A stretch of 64,000 nucleotides of DNA from Paguma larvata (GCA_030068075.1 CM057839.1:46652960-46716959); one strand, 5' to 3'. Counted from the first letter of the stretch, positions 35,151-47,954 are shown. Notes: generated by a model not told the origin, from the letters alone. Program-made: numbers and translations.

Positions 35151-37520
35151 ATATATATAGTTTCAACATGTGGGTTTTTGGTTATATTCCATTTTAATTC
35201 TTTATTTTAAAAATGAGAACTAAAATTATGTAGATTTATTCTCTTTGTAATATGTGAGCACACAAGTGATTTCTACTTAACATAGGTTACAGTGGGTCTG
35301 ACAAGTAAAATAAATAACAAAAGAGTATTTGTGTCAGATTAACATTTATGTTAGCAGTTACTTGAAAGTTTAGCATGTTTGTTTAGCTTTTAATTCTTGA
35401 CTCAAGCATATTTGCATAACATTTACTTAAAAACAACCTAAATGCTTGAAACTGCTTATTAATCATTGTAGTTAAGTCGTCTACCTGTATAATTTAGGCT
35501 TGTTATTCTGACACTACTGCATAAATTTGCATGGTTGCATAAAATGTCAGTTTTATAGTTGCTCATACACAATTGTTAATGAATTCCTATTATGTGCATA
35601 TCACTAATACACCTGTGAAGTTTACTTTATTTTACCCAGAGATGCTGCTAAGGTCTAGAGTGTTTTGTAGCTCACCATGAACCGAAACCTCTTATAGACT
35701 GCTCTACTCAGACTTCTCTTTGCCAAACGAACGTTCTCCTTGTAATGAATATTGTGAATCAGAGGAGTCTACGTGGCTTACATCTGCATTTCCTTTTGCC
35801 TATAGGGAAGCAATTTAGTAGTTTAAGCCTCAGTTGTTAAGGAGTAATGGCACATTGCCCAATAGCAGCGCCTATCCAAATGAGTGAAAATGGATATTCT
35901 GATGAGTAACAATGCAGTGATTGATGTGAAATACTTTTCTATTTTAAAAGGTCACTAAACTTCAGAACAACATTAATCAGGTATTGGATTTGCAATTAGA
36001 GATACTATCACTTTTAAATCCATCAGACATGTGTATGGACAGGCATAATCAATCACACGCTGATTGTTTTGCAAAAAAAACAAAAAAAAACAAAAAAAAA
36101 CAGCATTTTCATTCCTATCCCAGTGAGGTCCTCTAGAGGAAATAACAATCTAATTTTTAAAGCACAATGGGGAAAATTTGATACTTAAACCATCTGAACT
36201 GTAGTATTATGCGAGTCTGTTGGTGTTTATTAGAAAAAAATTTGCTTACTTTAATTATCAATTCAATTTCATGTAATTTTCAGATTTTTGAAGTCTATGT
36301 CAACAAAGTAATGTTTCCGCTTCATTTAAATTGTACATTTTTAAGAGGAGAGGGAGAATAAAAGTAGGGAACTATGTAGATAAATAAAAGGACCTAGAAA
36401 AAGTTAGAGATATTTAATGATAAGATTTTCAAGTAATTTCTTAGAATTCTTTTACTTATTGAGCTCTTTAAATTTTACAAGTGCTTTTTAAATAGTAACC
36501 TTAAATATAGCCATTTTGATGTTGTTAATTTTCCTTATCCCTTTGCTTGTCTGAGAATATAAACATTTATTTACTTTACTTTTATATCCATGAGTATTTA
36601 CATACTTACTATTTTAATACGTGCTCCTGTTAGTAAAATGAAGTATGTTTGACTTCAGATACTGAATGATTTAAATTAAAAAAATGATTCAATATTCTGA
36701 TTTCATGAGCTAGACCAATAGGTTTAAATGCTTTCAAAATGTCATCCAAGAGACATTCAACTATTATAATTTAATTATTTCAGTGGCAGCAGCCTTTTCA
36801 TCAGATAATACCAACCTTGAAATATGGCGATTTTATGCTATTAATGTTGTATTTTCAATCCAGTGTTTTTCTGTCTCTAGAACCATGCAAGTATGTGTGT
36901 CATAAACTTTGCTCCAAATTCTGATGGGGAACCTGGTCATTTGCATATAGGCACAGCATAGACATGGTGTGAGCAAGAACTAGGTTTCTACTCGCATCCA
37001 GTAGACTTAGTATACACATCTCTCACTCCTCTATTTCATGTTACTATTGAAATTAGAAGAAATTTACTTTATAAAAAAAAAAAAACTATAACATTGTAGA
37101 ATTAAATTGACCATGGATATTATAGGAAGAAAAAAGAGATTAAATTTATGAAGAAAATAATAAAAGTTATAATTCAGAATTATATGAAATATAATCCTTC
37201 TCTGAGGAAAATTAGGACATGCTTCTGGTTCTGAGTCCTCACATGCAGTGGGAGGCAGCCATCACGAGCAGAAAATGAAAAACAGCAATTGGAGCTGGAG
37301 AGTGCACCAGGTTCCCTCATCTCCATGTTTGCCGCTCTTCCCAGCCCTCCCACTCCTTCCACCTCACCAGGAATTTGCCTTCACTCCTATATAGGTCATA
37401 TACCTGGTGTAGTAAAGACATGTAGTTCATTGGAAACCCCAAAAATTCTATGTCAATTTCCTCTTGAAAGTTTCTGACATGAATATATAAAGACCTGGAT
37501 GGAGACCTAAGTTAAAATTC
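35151..37520. other. long unassigned stretch, possible conserved non-coding part
   Basis: No transposon recognised. 35640-36075 has mixed composition and several homeodomain-type TAAT/ATTA and 'TGATTGATG' motifs; see findings. 36072-36101 is an A-run decamer repeat. 37190-37490 is GC-richer, without a recognised family. No exon is supported. Confidence 0.45.
36072..36101. repeat. tandem decamer of C plus A-run
   Basis: Three consecutive 9-10-bp units of C followed by eight or nine A, ending in CAG. The A-runs are phased at about one helical turn. Confidence 0.9.
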
Positions 37521-37579
37521 TTAATGTTTTTTTAATTTATTTTTGAAAGAGAGAGAGTGTAGAGTGTGAGCGAGGGAGG

Positions 37580-37616
<37 letters not shown>

Positions 37617-37756
37617 AGAGAGAGACAGAATCTGAAACAGGCTCCAGGCTCTGAGTTGTCAGCACAGAGCCCATCACGGAGCTCAAATCCACCAACTGCA
37701 AGATCATGACCTGAGCTGAAGTTGGACGCTTAACTGACTGAGCCATTCAGGCTCCC
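37521..37756 (-). mobile_element. SINEC_Fc-type SINE
   Basis: Antisense full-length copy with an expanded GA block (37579-37626). Weak TSD 'AGACCTAAGTTAAA' (37503) against 'AGATCTAAATCAAT' (37759). Confidence 0.92.
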
Positions 37757-38123
37757 CAAGATCTAAATCAATTTTAAGGAAGTTCTCTACCAGGTCAATC
37801 CATTTGGGATGGTAAAGGGCATAATGAAAAAGAAAAGGCAAAGCAACTCCATTTTACACAAATGATATACATAAAAGGAAAAAAAAAAGTACAAAGGATG
37901 AAAGGTATTTTACTTTTAATCAACATAAATGCTTTTACAAACTCATGTTTGACTGACATCTTGGCGTCAGTTCTTTTTTTCTGTCCTAACAACTCTGTAC
38001 TATTGAGATATAACTTAGGATGTATACCAGACTCCTTCTAGTACTTTTTAGGACATCTTTCCCCCTCCCCCACCACACACATACATAATCTTCTCAATAT
38101 GGTTAGCTGGGTGCTCCTTTAAA
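37757..38123. other. unassigned sequence
   Basis: No family recognised; it holds short A-runs near 37880. Confidence 0.4.
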
Positions 38124-38592
38124 AATGTAACTTAAAACATGTCTCTCTTCTGCTCAAAAATGCTCCCATATCTTATTATCTAACAAAGTAAAATCCAAAA
38201 TCCTTACAAAGCCAGACAGGGTCATAATGGATCTTCCCCAATTCCCCCCATCTCTGACTACATTTCCACTATCCTCATTTCTTCATTGAATACAGCAAGT
38301 GCACACCTTTCCTGTAGTCTATGAACTTTTGATACCTCTGCAGAGAAGACTTCCTCCACCTATGTTTCTGGCTACAGCCTTCATGTCTCTGTTGCATTCT
38401 CATCTTAATAGTGAGGGTTTCTCACCAAATCACCCCAGCATGTACCCTCTATTTATCTCACCATACTTAATTTTTATTCTTTTTACTGTAAACTGTGTGA
38501 ATAAAGGGGATTTATTTTATTTGTACTTATATCCTTAGCACCAAAATATATAGGCACCCAGTAAGTATTATTTTAAGGCATTAAAAGATACA
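38124..38592 (+). mobile_element. L2 (LINE2) 3' end
   Basis: Sense order matches L2: 'AACATGTCTCTCTTCTGCTC', 'AAAGTAAAATCCAAAATCC' then 'TTACAAAGCC', 'ATGGATCTTCCCC', the 'GGCTACAGCC' segment, 'CTTCATGTCTCTG', 'ATTTATTTTATTTGTACTTA' then 'TATCCTTAGCACC' and 'GGCACCCAGTAAGTATTATT'. The last parts correspond to the usual 'CCTAGCACAGTGCCTGGCAC...AATAAATATT' L2 end. Well preserved for its age. Confidence 0.85.
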
Positions 38593-38729
38593 GATATTGC
38601 ATGAATGTCCTTTGAAATATATTTTGATTATGATTCCACAATTTCATACTGTTTTTTTTTTTTGTATAATGGTTTGGTATTTGTAACAGGCTAAAGAAAA
38701 CATGTGTGCATTATTTTTTTTTAGAGGTT

Positions 38730-40025
38730 GGGGAGGAAGCATATTAAAGAATTAGACAGATCTGATTGACTTTTTTCAAAGTGATAGATTTGACTACATA
38801 AATACGCAAAACTTGTTAGCCACAATACCAAAGTCACAATCCATAAGAGAAATAATTGATAAACTGCCCTTCATTAACATTTAAAAATTCCGCCCTGCAA
38901 AAGACGCTGTCAAGAGAATGAGAAGACTAGCTTCTGTTTGGGAGAAAAATATTTGCTAAAGACACATATGATAAAGGAATGTTATCTGAAATATACAAAG
39001 AACTCTTAAAACTCAATGATAAGAATAGGAACAGCTCAGTTTAAAAAAAATATGGGCAAAAAGACCTGGACACATCACCAAGGAAGATAGACAACAAATA
39101 AAAAGATACTCAATATCATAGGCCATTAGGGAATTACAAATAAAACAACAATAGCATACCATTGCATACCCATGAGAATGGCTCAAAACAAAAATCACCG
39201 ACAACACTGAGTGCCAGTGAGGATGAGAGACAAGAACTCCCATGTATTGCTGGTAGAAATGCAAAAACGGTACAGCCACTTTGGAAGACAGGTTAGCGCT
39301 TTTTTACAAAACTAAACATACTCTTGCCATATGGTCCGTCAATCATGCTCCTTGGTACAGACCCAGAGGAGTTAACAATATGTCCACACAACAAACTTGC
39401 ACATTAATGTTTATATCGGGTTTTTTTGTAATTGCCAAAACTTGGAAACCGAAATGTCCTTACGTAGGTGAATTGGTAAGCAAACTGTGATGTATCTGGA
39501 AAATTGAATATTATTCAACATTAAAAATAGATGAGTTATCAAGTCATGAAAAGACATGGAGGTAGCCTTGAGTTATTATTACTCTGAAAGAAGCCATGCT
39601 GAGAAGACCACATACTATATGATTCCAACTATGTCACGCTATGAAAAAAGCAAAACTATGGAGACGGTAAATGAATCAGTGGTTGCCATGGGTTAGGAGG
39701 AGGGAGGGAGAGACAGGCAAAGCACAGAGGATCCTTAGGGCACTGATACTATCCTGTACGACACTACAGTCATAGATACATATCATTATACATTTGTTCA
39801 AATCCAGAGAATGTGAAACATCAGGAGTGAACCCTAAGGTACCCTGGACTTTGGGTGATAATGATGGCTCAGTGTAGATTCACTGATTGTAACGAATGAA
39901 CTACTCTGGTGTGGGACTTTAATATTGGGGAGACTCGTGTATATGTGGGGGCAGATGGTATGTGGGAACTCCTTGTACTTTCCTCAAAACTTGCTGTGAA
40001 CCTAAAAAATAAACTCTAAAAGACA
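38730..40025 (+). mobile_element. old L1ME-type LINE, ORF2 C-terminus and 3'UTR
   Basis: Sense ORF2 C-terminal text ('TTTGACTACATAAATACGC', 'GATACTCAATATCATAGGCC', 'AGTGAGGATGAGAGACAAG', 'TGCTGGTAGAAATGCAAAAAC') leads into an L1MD/L1ME 3'UTR: 'TGGACTTTGGGTGATAATGA', 'ATTGTAACGAATGAACTACT', 'ACTTGCTGTGAACCTAAAA'. It ends in 'AAATAAACTCTAAAAG'. All frames are broken. Confidence 0.88.
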
Positions 40026-40775
40026 TAAATAGGAAAAGATATATAAGCTTACTACCAAGCCACACAGACACCCCAAAGTGTAAACATCTTCTAACTACCA
40101 GGGAAATCAATAAGAAAACAATGAACAAGCTAGTGTAAAAATGTACAAAAATCGTGTGAAAGGAGAGAAATATTTTAAAGTCCAGAAGTGAAAAACATAA
40201 TGCAATGTGATCTTGGCCTGGCAAAGAATTTTAATAATTCACTACCAACTTTTGCCTCTTTCCCTAGTTCCTTGTATTTTTACAGTAATACTCACTAAGG
40301 GTCATTAGCAGCAAATTTCCAGAAGTATAAAAGTGGTTCCCTGTAATGTGCATTTTCATGAAATCCAGGCTTGCCTTTCAACCTAATTTCCTGCTGGCCT
40401 TTCTGGGCGTCTTACCTTTCTTCAGTCCCTATCAGAAAAGAAAGGAAAAGTTGCCATTAGAGGAAGCTGGCAACCACTGGCCAGATGGCTCTACTGGTGC
40501 TGGAATTGGTGGAGGACTCTGCTGTAGAAATTTCTTGAGATTTAGAGCTTTGGCTCTGTGGTCAGCTTCAGGATGTGCCTGGTCAGACTGACAATGGCAG
40601 CATCCATCTCATTATCAATGTCAACGGCTTGGGCTTTTCATCACTTGTACAGTCTGTTATGATTCAGAGTGGGTAGTAAGCAGGTCTTTCTTGGAATTAT
40701 TCTTTACAAAAATTCTTAATCATTTGTGCATGTGTGATTTCCAAAGAAGTACATACTTATTTTAAGAAAGTTAAA
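40026..40775. other. unassigned sequence
   Basis: Mixed composition, with a GC-richer part at 40360-40600 holding an 81-codon open frame that is not recognised. No transposon family assigned. Confidence 0.4.
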
Positions 40776-40988
40776 GAGGGGTGCCTGGGTGGCTCAGTCG
40801 GTTAAGCGTCCGACTTCGGCTCAGGTCATCATCTCACGGTCTGTGAGTTCGAGCCCCGTGTTGGGCTCTGTGCCGACAGCTCAGAGCCTGGAGCCTGCTT
40901 CGGATTCCGTGTCTCCCTCTCTCCCTCTGCCCCTCCCCTGCTCATGCTTTGTCTCTCCTGCTCGCAAAAATAAATAAAACATAAAAAA
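40776..40988 (+). mobile_element. SINEC_Fc-type SINE, best-preserved copy
   Basis: Close to the canonical form: 'GGGTGGCTCAGTCGGTTAAG' (A-box region), 'GTGAGTTCGAGCCCCG' (B box), 'GAGCCTGGAGCCTGCTTCGG', several CpGs still intact, tail 'AAAAATAAATAAAACAT'. Perfect 11-12-bp TSD 'AAGAAAGTTAAA' (40764 and 40989). Retained CpGs and TSD indicate a comparatively recent insertion. Confidence 0.97.
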
Positions 40989-41000
40989 AAGAAAGTTAAA

Positions 41001-41366
41001 TAAATAGATTACTGAGAACTTGAAAAAAAAAGAAAAAAGAAAAGAAATGTGAAATCAAAATAGATATTACTTCTCTGTTCTCCCAGCGATTAAGGAGAAG
41101 AGGTAGTCTCATACAATCTTGGAAGACATGTAAATTAGAACTACTGTTTTGGAGTACATTCCAACAATAGGTATCAAAATTTATTTGAACCACTAGCACC
41201 ACTTGTTAAATTTATCCCAAGCAGATAAGAGTTGAGAATGCTAAGATAAAGATGTTTAATATAGGATTTCCCATATCGGAAAACTATGGAGCCAATACTT
41301 TTGGAATGATTAAATAAAGAACTATAAAATGGAGTTCAATGAAGCTGGTAATAAAGGGTCATTTAC
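41001..41366. other. unassigned sequence
   Basis: An A-rich stretch at 41024-41046 and otherwise unremarkable sequence lie between two SINEs. Confidence 0.4.
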
Positions 41367-41581
41367 CGTGTGCCTGGTGGCTCAGTCGCTGAAGGGCCAA
41401 CTTCAGCTCAGGTCATGATCTCACAGGTCGAAGGCTTGTGAGTTCGAGCCCTGCGTCGGCTCTGTGCCAATGGCTCAGAGCCTGGAGCCTGCTTCGGATT
41501 CTGTGTCTCCTCTCTCTCTGCCCCTCCCCTGCTCATGCTCTGCCTCTCTCTCTCTCTCTCTCAAAATATTAAAAAAATAAA
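41367..41581 (+). mobile_element. SINEC_Fc-type SINE with small B-box-side insertion
   Basis: Sense copy: 'GTGCCTGGTGGCTCAGTCG' head, intact 'GTGAGTTCGAGCCCTGCG' B box, 'GAGCCTGGAGCCTGCTTCGG', CT repeat at 41549-41571. Compared with its neighbours it has about seven extra bases ('CGAAGGCT') before the B box and a shortened A-box region, so internal transcription by Pol III is probably impaired. No clear TSD. Confidence 0.92.
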
Positions 41582-42318
41582 ATGTCAGTTTTATCTGTAA
41601 GTAAAGTTAATATTAGAAATATTTAATAGCTGGTACAGCATGTGTGCCTATAGTAACACTATAAACAGACATTTGACTGTCTGATTTATTCTGGGTGACT
41701 TCTGGCACTGTGTTTAACCTATGACCAAAAAGGATATATAAGACAGACGCATCAATAAATGAAAAGAGAATATTTGGTTCCAGAATAAAATCAGTGTGAC
41801 TATTTGGTCATTTTAGAGCGTTAACATATGTTTTATGTGTGATGCCAATTTTGGAAGGCTTGATACTACTTAAAACTCCAGCCAGCCCTAGTCAAACAGT
41901 ATGTATCGGTAAAATTATCTCTGCATTTCCCTATGCCCATCACCCACCTCGGTCTCTCTATCCTGCATCCCTTTTCCTCACTGAGATAGGATAGAGTATC
42001 TCCTGTTCTCTTATAATACGATGTAAGAGCTTGGGTACACTTTAATTCCTTGAGCCCCCTGAACCACTGTTTAAAGTACATTAAAACCCAAATCTAAAAA
42101 GAAATGAAGATTTGTCCTTGAAATTCAGCCTCCATTTCAGGTGTATAGAAGCCTTTTCATAAAGTCATCAAGACCCTGTTGGCTCCTCAACATCATGAAA
42201 TTCAACTGAAATTTATGGGATAGGAGGTCAGAAAAAAATAAATGGATTGAAAGTGCCACAGAGATATTTTTAATAATGCACAATCCATTTTACCAGTTTG
42301 TTTCAGGAAAAAAATACA

Positions 42319-42356
<38 letters not shown>

Positions 42357-43484
42357 CGTGTGTATGATATATAATAATGTGCATTTTTACAAAAGTCAAA
42401 TACACTAATACATACTAAAACATTATATGGATAATTTGTTCTCTGGCTCATTCAACTACTTTTCTTTCATGATAAAGTCAATTCCATTTTAGTAGCTAAA
42501 ATTAGACCTCAGTTGCAGACAGTGAGCTGTACTTTCCCATGAAAATAGGTAAGTGAGAAACACATAAGTAATGAGGTGTCCCTTCCCCTCATCAGCTCTG
42601 TAGTTATCGCCACAGTCAAACTAGCTCCTTCCTGCTATTTGAATAATCACCAGGTGTTTTGGGGGTATAATTCTTTAGAGTCCACATCAAGAATACTAAC
42701 CACGTAACTTCAACAATAATCAGGGCCAAAGACACAAACTTGCAGTGGTTTGCATGGTATTCTTCTATCGGAAATGAGGAAGTCTGTTACACAATTTCCC
42801 CTGAAGGATCTAGATTAGTCTGTGCATCTGTAGAACCCAGGAGGCCTGTAGAGATTCAGTGAGAGCACAGATTTGGTGGCTATATATCACTGAATTGAGA
42901 GTCTACTAATTAAATCTCCCATAAAAGAAAAACTATTAGGCTTTTGTAGAGTGCTATCATTTATAAGAAGTTGCCATTTGGGTGTAATAAAAAAGTACAT
43001 CAATAATTTATTATCTACAAATTTTAGGCACATATATTTAGAATTAAATTTAACTTACGATTTTCAAACACAAAAGTAAATTTAACTGCATTTGAAGTAC
43101 AATTTCAATATCTCCAGATATTTTATTAAGAATAATATTTAAACATCACACCCAATAACTCATCTACTTAGTAAGGTTTTACAATTGGATGCATCAAAGA
43201 AAAGTATGCAAAATACTTGAAGTAATTTATGTGAAAAATTAAACCCAAAGCACTTTCAGTCCTTGTTCTATAGAAATACTAGAGTATGTACATCTATCTA
43301 AATTGATATATGTTGATTAGCCAATAGGATAGTAAATAAATTACTGGTACAAGAGTCTTCTAATTTTGCCTAAATTTGTGCTATATTTGTGCTATATTTT
43401 CAACATGGTGTTACATTCAAATACTGACCATAGAAAATAACCTAAAGACAAAGTATATAGCTCCTCATTGAAGACTGATGCATT
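41582..43484. other. unassigned sequence with AC microsatellite
   Basis: No transposon is recognised with confidence. A TATA-like 'GGATATATAAGACAG' at 41740-41754 has no supporting promoter context. 42319-42352 is an AC microsatellite. 42540-42900 is mixed-composition unique sequence. Confidence 0.4.
42319..42352. repeat. (AC)16 microsatellite
   Basis: Uninterrupted AC dinucleotides for about 32 bp; likely polymorphic. Confidence 0.96.
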
Positions 43485-43770
43485 TTCCGTAATAGATGAA
43501 CATACCGGAAGGGGAGAGGGGAAGAGAAGAGAGGGAAACAAACCACGAGAGATTCTTAATGTTCGAGAACAAACTGAGGGTTGTTGGGGGGAGGTGGGTG
43601 GGAGATGGGCTAGATGGGTAAGGGGTATTAAGGACGGCACTTGTGATGAGCACTGGGTGTTGTATGCAAGTGATGAACCACTGAGTTCTACTCCTGAAAC
43701 TAATATTACACTATATGTTATGTTTTAAAATTAAATTAAAAAATAAATTGCATTAAAAACAGAAAAAAAA
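43485..43770 (+). mobile_element. 5'-truncated carnivore L1, 3'UTR only
   Basis: Short sense L1 end: purine-rich 'GGAAGGGGAGAGGGGAAGAG', 'TGATGAGCACTGGGTGTTGT', 'CTGAAACTAATATTACACTA', then an A/T-rich tail (43725-43770). The 'GAGCACTGGGTGTTGTATG' wording is typical of the younger carnivore L1 3'UTR and differs from the two long L1 copies here. Strong 5' truncation is typical of target-primed insertion. Confidence 0.87.
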
Positions 43771-44562
43771 TGATTGATTCGTTTTCTTGTGACCTTGAGT
43801 CTGCCTGTAATGAAAAGATGCAGAGAATGCAATCACCTAAAAATCAGATATACCTAATTTCAGCTTAGAGACTTTTTTTTTTTTAACATTGGTATAATTT
43901 GAAAGACTGCTGGGTGGTCTCTGTCTTCCTTCTTAGCAATGAAAGCTGGTAACTTGAAGGGAAAGAACCCTTCTAAAATATTTGAGAGAAGTCTTATTTC
44001 CTTGCTTTCAATCTGTGGCATTTGGGGCCGCCTCTGAGAAGAAAATGCTATGTCTCTGTTTCTAGCATACTACAGAGGAGCCACAGAACGGCAGTGAGTT
44101 TTCTAACTTTGATAACATTCTGTGTCCTACCCAGACAGTTTGATTTTCCGTATCATCATTCAGAATATGTTACAGTTTCTGTGTATACTGAGTATATAAA
44201 GTGTATGAGAGAACACTGCCATTTTTGAAAAGGAAAGCAAATAGGAAATCCTGAATGGGATGCATTATATTCTAGTTTAAACTGAAACATTATCTTCCTT
44301 ATCAAGTGCTATATACTAAGTATCCACATTATAGGATGTTTTGTCAGTACCTGGCTAAAGGAAATAAACAGAAATTCTACTTACTTCTGTCAGTTGAAAA
44401 TGTAAATGAAATAACCGGGATATTGGAAGGCATGTAAAGCTGTATATTCAGAGCAAATTGTGCAAAACCTAACAGATAATTGACTTCATAGTTTGATATT
44501 TTGTATCCTTTACACAAAATAAACCAGAAAATAAAGAACAACACAAAGTTTCATTGTTACTT

Positions 44563-44620
<58 letters not shown>

Positions 44621-47082
44621 AGTGTGAGTTTCATGCTGTTTTAATATTTTAAACTTTCTTTTCTTTCATACACGCAAAAATACTATCATTCTCTATTACT
44701 CTCTACGACACATTTTAAAGTCTATATTTTACAAGGAGTGCATTGCGTGATACCATATTTGACAAATTACTCCATCTTGTAGGCATGTTAAAATAATGTT
44801 ATACTTTATGTGTAATTTGTCAAAAAAATTCAATTACCTGGGAGAACAAAGATGTCATTATGACTGCAACAAGTTGTGTATGTTCAAAGAAATCAGGAAA
44901 AAGAGACCTTTCTTTCTCATTCCATATGTTTTTATACAATGCCTAAGTAGTTCTTGAATTTAATTTGCAAACTCCTCAAGCTGAAAGAGAAATACCTCAG
45001 TGTTACGGAATTTTGAACTTCTTTCTGGGCAAGAAGAAGCTTTTTTCTTATTATGTGCATTCAAATGCTGCTGTGTACATTATTTCTACATTTCATAGCT
45101 TTGGAACAGATTTATGATCAATTTAATATTATTCATACAAATATTTGAAATATTTTGACAATGTCATGAACTTAAAATTTAAGTTTTACAACTAGTATCA
45201 TTATTCCTAAATTCACATGCTGCTGTTTGGGAATCCCCATTCCTGGTTTTCATATTTGAGTTGAATGGGTCTAGAACCAAGAAAGCATCAAAAGGTGTAG
45301 TCTTGCTATGAAAAGTACCTTCTACTCTTCATCAGAGAATTGTAGTTAGGAAAATACTCAACAATATAATAATCCTCATTATTTTTGTCCATCTTTAATT
45401 TTTTCTATTGAAAAAAAAATTTACCCAGACTTTTTCTCCTGTATCAACACGTTGTAAGCGAAACTTTGCAGGAGAAGAGATAAAACGCAGAAAAGTCTGG
45501 GGAAATACGAAGTATTAGAATAGGGTAATGATTTGGTTGTTATATTCCTTAGGATGAGTGCATGCTGACTACCTGGCCTGCCTGCTCTGAAGAATAGCTG
45601 TCTGTCATCAAACCAGCACATTCTTGCTTCTTCTCAGTCTTCAGCTCTCTGCATGGAATTTCTTAAGGGAAAAGAAGCTCAGGGAGAAATGAATGCTGAG
45701 CCTTCACAACATCTACACCTATGACTACCCTTTGTTGATTATATTAACAATTACTTTGTTTCCTTTGGAATCCAAGGGAATATGCCACACATTTCTGTGT
45801 TTCTTAATCAACAGTTGGCATCTTCAGAGGTAACATAGTGTCAGCTCTTCGGGAGAAGTTCACTTATTTGAAGGCTTCCTCGGTCCCTCTGCCCAGTGAA
45901 TTCTGTTTATGCCTTCGGACCTATACTTTTGTCTAAATCACATTCCAAACATAATGAACACCTTCCTAACATTTCCCCACATTTTCATATGATTCAGCCA
46001 CAGGAAAAAAATAATTATGTTTATGTAGATGGGGAAAAATAAAAGCAAAGAAATAGTAGTGACCAATATCAGGAGAAGAAACATTTTTATATAGCTTCTT
46101 TACTAACAGTAAAATAGTGTTTGATCATGAACTCTGTGGATAATATGTTGGACCCTTTCTATCTCTTAACTTCTAGTAGTAAACTGTGACTTAATTATTG
46201 AGAAACATTGCTATCATTATTGCATTTCTAGTTGTTTTTCTCCCTAATGACTCATATTTGTGATGTAATGTGGTTATCGATCCAGAGATCAAATAAGTTG
46301 AAAACACACAAAGAAAAAAGATAATTTTAAATTGATTTTGTTTTTAACCCAAATTTTCTCTGTGAGAATAGGCATAAGCAATCTTTCCATAACTATATGC
46401 TTGTATAAATTACTATATGTAATATAGTAATTTGTTCCAGGTAACAAATATTTTAGCTCTTCTGAGAAGTCCTTCCAAAATTTATGTTTTACTTTACTAA
46501 ATCTGTTAGTTGTTTTGTTATTCTTTTTCAGTTTAATATCAATACAGCATTACAATGCACTAGATAATATGCCCCTCCCTTGTCTTCTACCACTCACATA
46601 CAGCTAAATATAATCAAAGGACTAAAGAGATAATTTTATATGGTTAGTATTTGAAAATGGGATAGAAGATATAGTAGAGAATACTTGAATTTATGAGTCA
46701 TGGCAGTTGTGACATAAGTCCTTTGCTGTATTTTATAATATCTAACTATATTCTGAGAGAGTTTTCAAAGGCTTTCACCCTCACAAGTAACACTTTTGAA
46801 AGAAAAATAAGTTACATATATAGACAAATTTACATTAGATGTACTTAGAATAACATGGGTAATAAGATAAACTAAATGTTTAAAAATATTGATTCAAATA
46901 CATGCCTTGTGCTGTAGCAGTTACTGTCTTTGTTTTCAGATTATGAACAATTTTATTAACAAAATTAAATTTGTATTAGAATGATTAACTCTCAGCCAGA
47001 GATTCAACAACTTTTATTTTCCTAATAAATTTGTAATGTTCTCTCAGAGCATAACCATAATGAAATAATACTTATTGAGATG
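43771..47082. other. long unassigned stretch
   Basis: About 3.3 kb with no transposon recognised except the microsatellite at 44563-44628. 45400-45700 is mixed-composition sequence. No exon or RNA gene is supported; the frame at 45421-45621 is short and unrecognised. Confidence 0.45.
44563..44628. repeat. compound (TC)n(TG)n microsatellite
   Basis: About 10 TC units followed directly by about 17 TG units and a GAGTGTGAG tail. The TG part is alternating purine-pyrimidine and the TC part is all-pyrimidine on this strand. Confidence 0.96.
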
Positions 47083-47260
47083 GTTAACTTTATATGTCAA
47101 CATGCCTGGACCATGTGATACTTTGCTCAAACATTATTCAGGATGTTACCATCGGATCTCCTGGGTATTTTGCTTGCTGACTACGGAGATTACAGACCTT
47201 GGGAACTGTAGGCCTCCATAACCATGTGATCCAATTCTTATATATATTTTAAAATACATT
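47083..47260 (+). mobile_element. degraded ERVL/MaLR-type LTR remnant
   Basis: 'GTTAACTTTATATGTCAACA' then 'TGCCTGGACCATG', 'CTCAAACATTATTC', 'TTGCTTGCTGACTACGG', 'CTTGGGAACTGTAGGCCTCC' and 'ATAACCATGTGATCCAATTC' follow a common ancient mammalian LTR ('...TGTGTCAACTTGACTGG...AACATTATTC...GCTTGC...ACTG...GCCTCCATAATC...GTGAGCCAATTC'). The exact family is not certain. The middle is shortened. Confidence 0.55.
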
Positions 47261-47954
47261 CCTAATTAGTACAATATATGAAGATAGCAGCCATGGAGAA
47301 TATATTATAAAAATGAAGTATTCTGAAAAGATGTAAATTTCTAGCAGGGGGCAGAAATAAAAGGGTTTTATTATATCTGGGAAATCGAAACTATTTTTGA
47401 AGGGACACATCAAATGTAAACAGCAAACCTATTTCAGAGTATTAACAATTTGATATTTAAATCAATCAATTAATATATGTCAGGTCCTTTCTATGTGTAA
47501 CATCGTGCCAAAGGCTAGAGGGGATACTATCACATTCTGTGCCATCATCTAATTTAAAAGCACATTGGCAAACATAATGTCGGTAAATGTCAAGGCATCT
47601 ATTCTCTTCCAAAAACATTGTAGTGACATATGAAGATAGAGAGAGGAAATTTTTTCTAATTTATTCAAGGCAATTATTTGATGACATGTTGTAGCATGAT
47701 GGCATCTTGGGAGAAGAAACCCACAGGTTTTAAAATGAGTAAATCATCTGCAAGTTTGGGGGACCGGACAAGAAAGTAATTGATGTAAGAAGGATATGAA
47801 ATGGATGTGGGTTTTTTTGCCCCCTGACTCATTGCACCTGGTGTGGGGGTGTGTCCTTCAGTAGAGGCAGGATCCCTTGATAGCCTCAAATGTTAACCTT
47901 TGTATACATATTGCTCTAAGTTAGTTGTGGTAATGTTAACCCTCCCATCAAGTG
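47261..47954. other. unassigned sequence
   Basis: No family recognised; AT-rich with no supported gene. Confidence 0.4.

Noticed and set aside
40816..40863. tRNA-gene-like A and B boxes
   Set aside because: They belong to the tRNA-derived SINE; no cloverleaf tRNA gene is complete. The same applies to the other SINE copies.
41740..41754. TATA-box-like 'GGATATATAAGACAG'
   Set aside because: Common by chance in AT-rich DNA; no initiator, CpG or transcript context.
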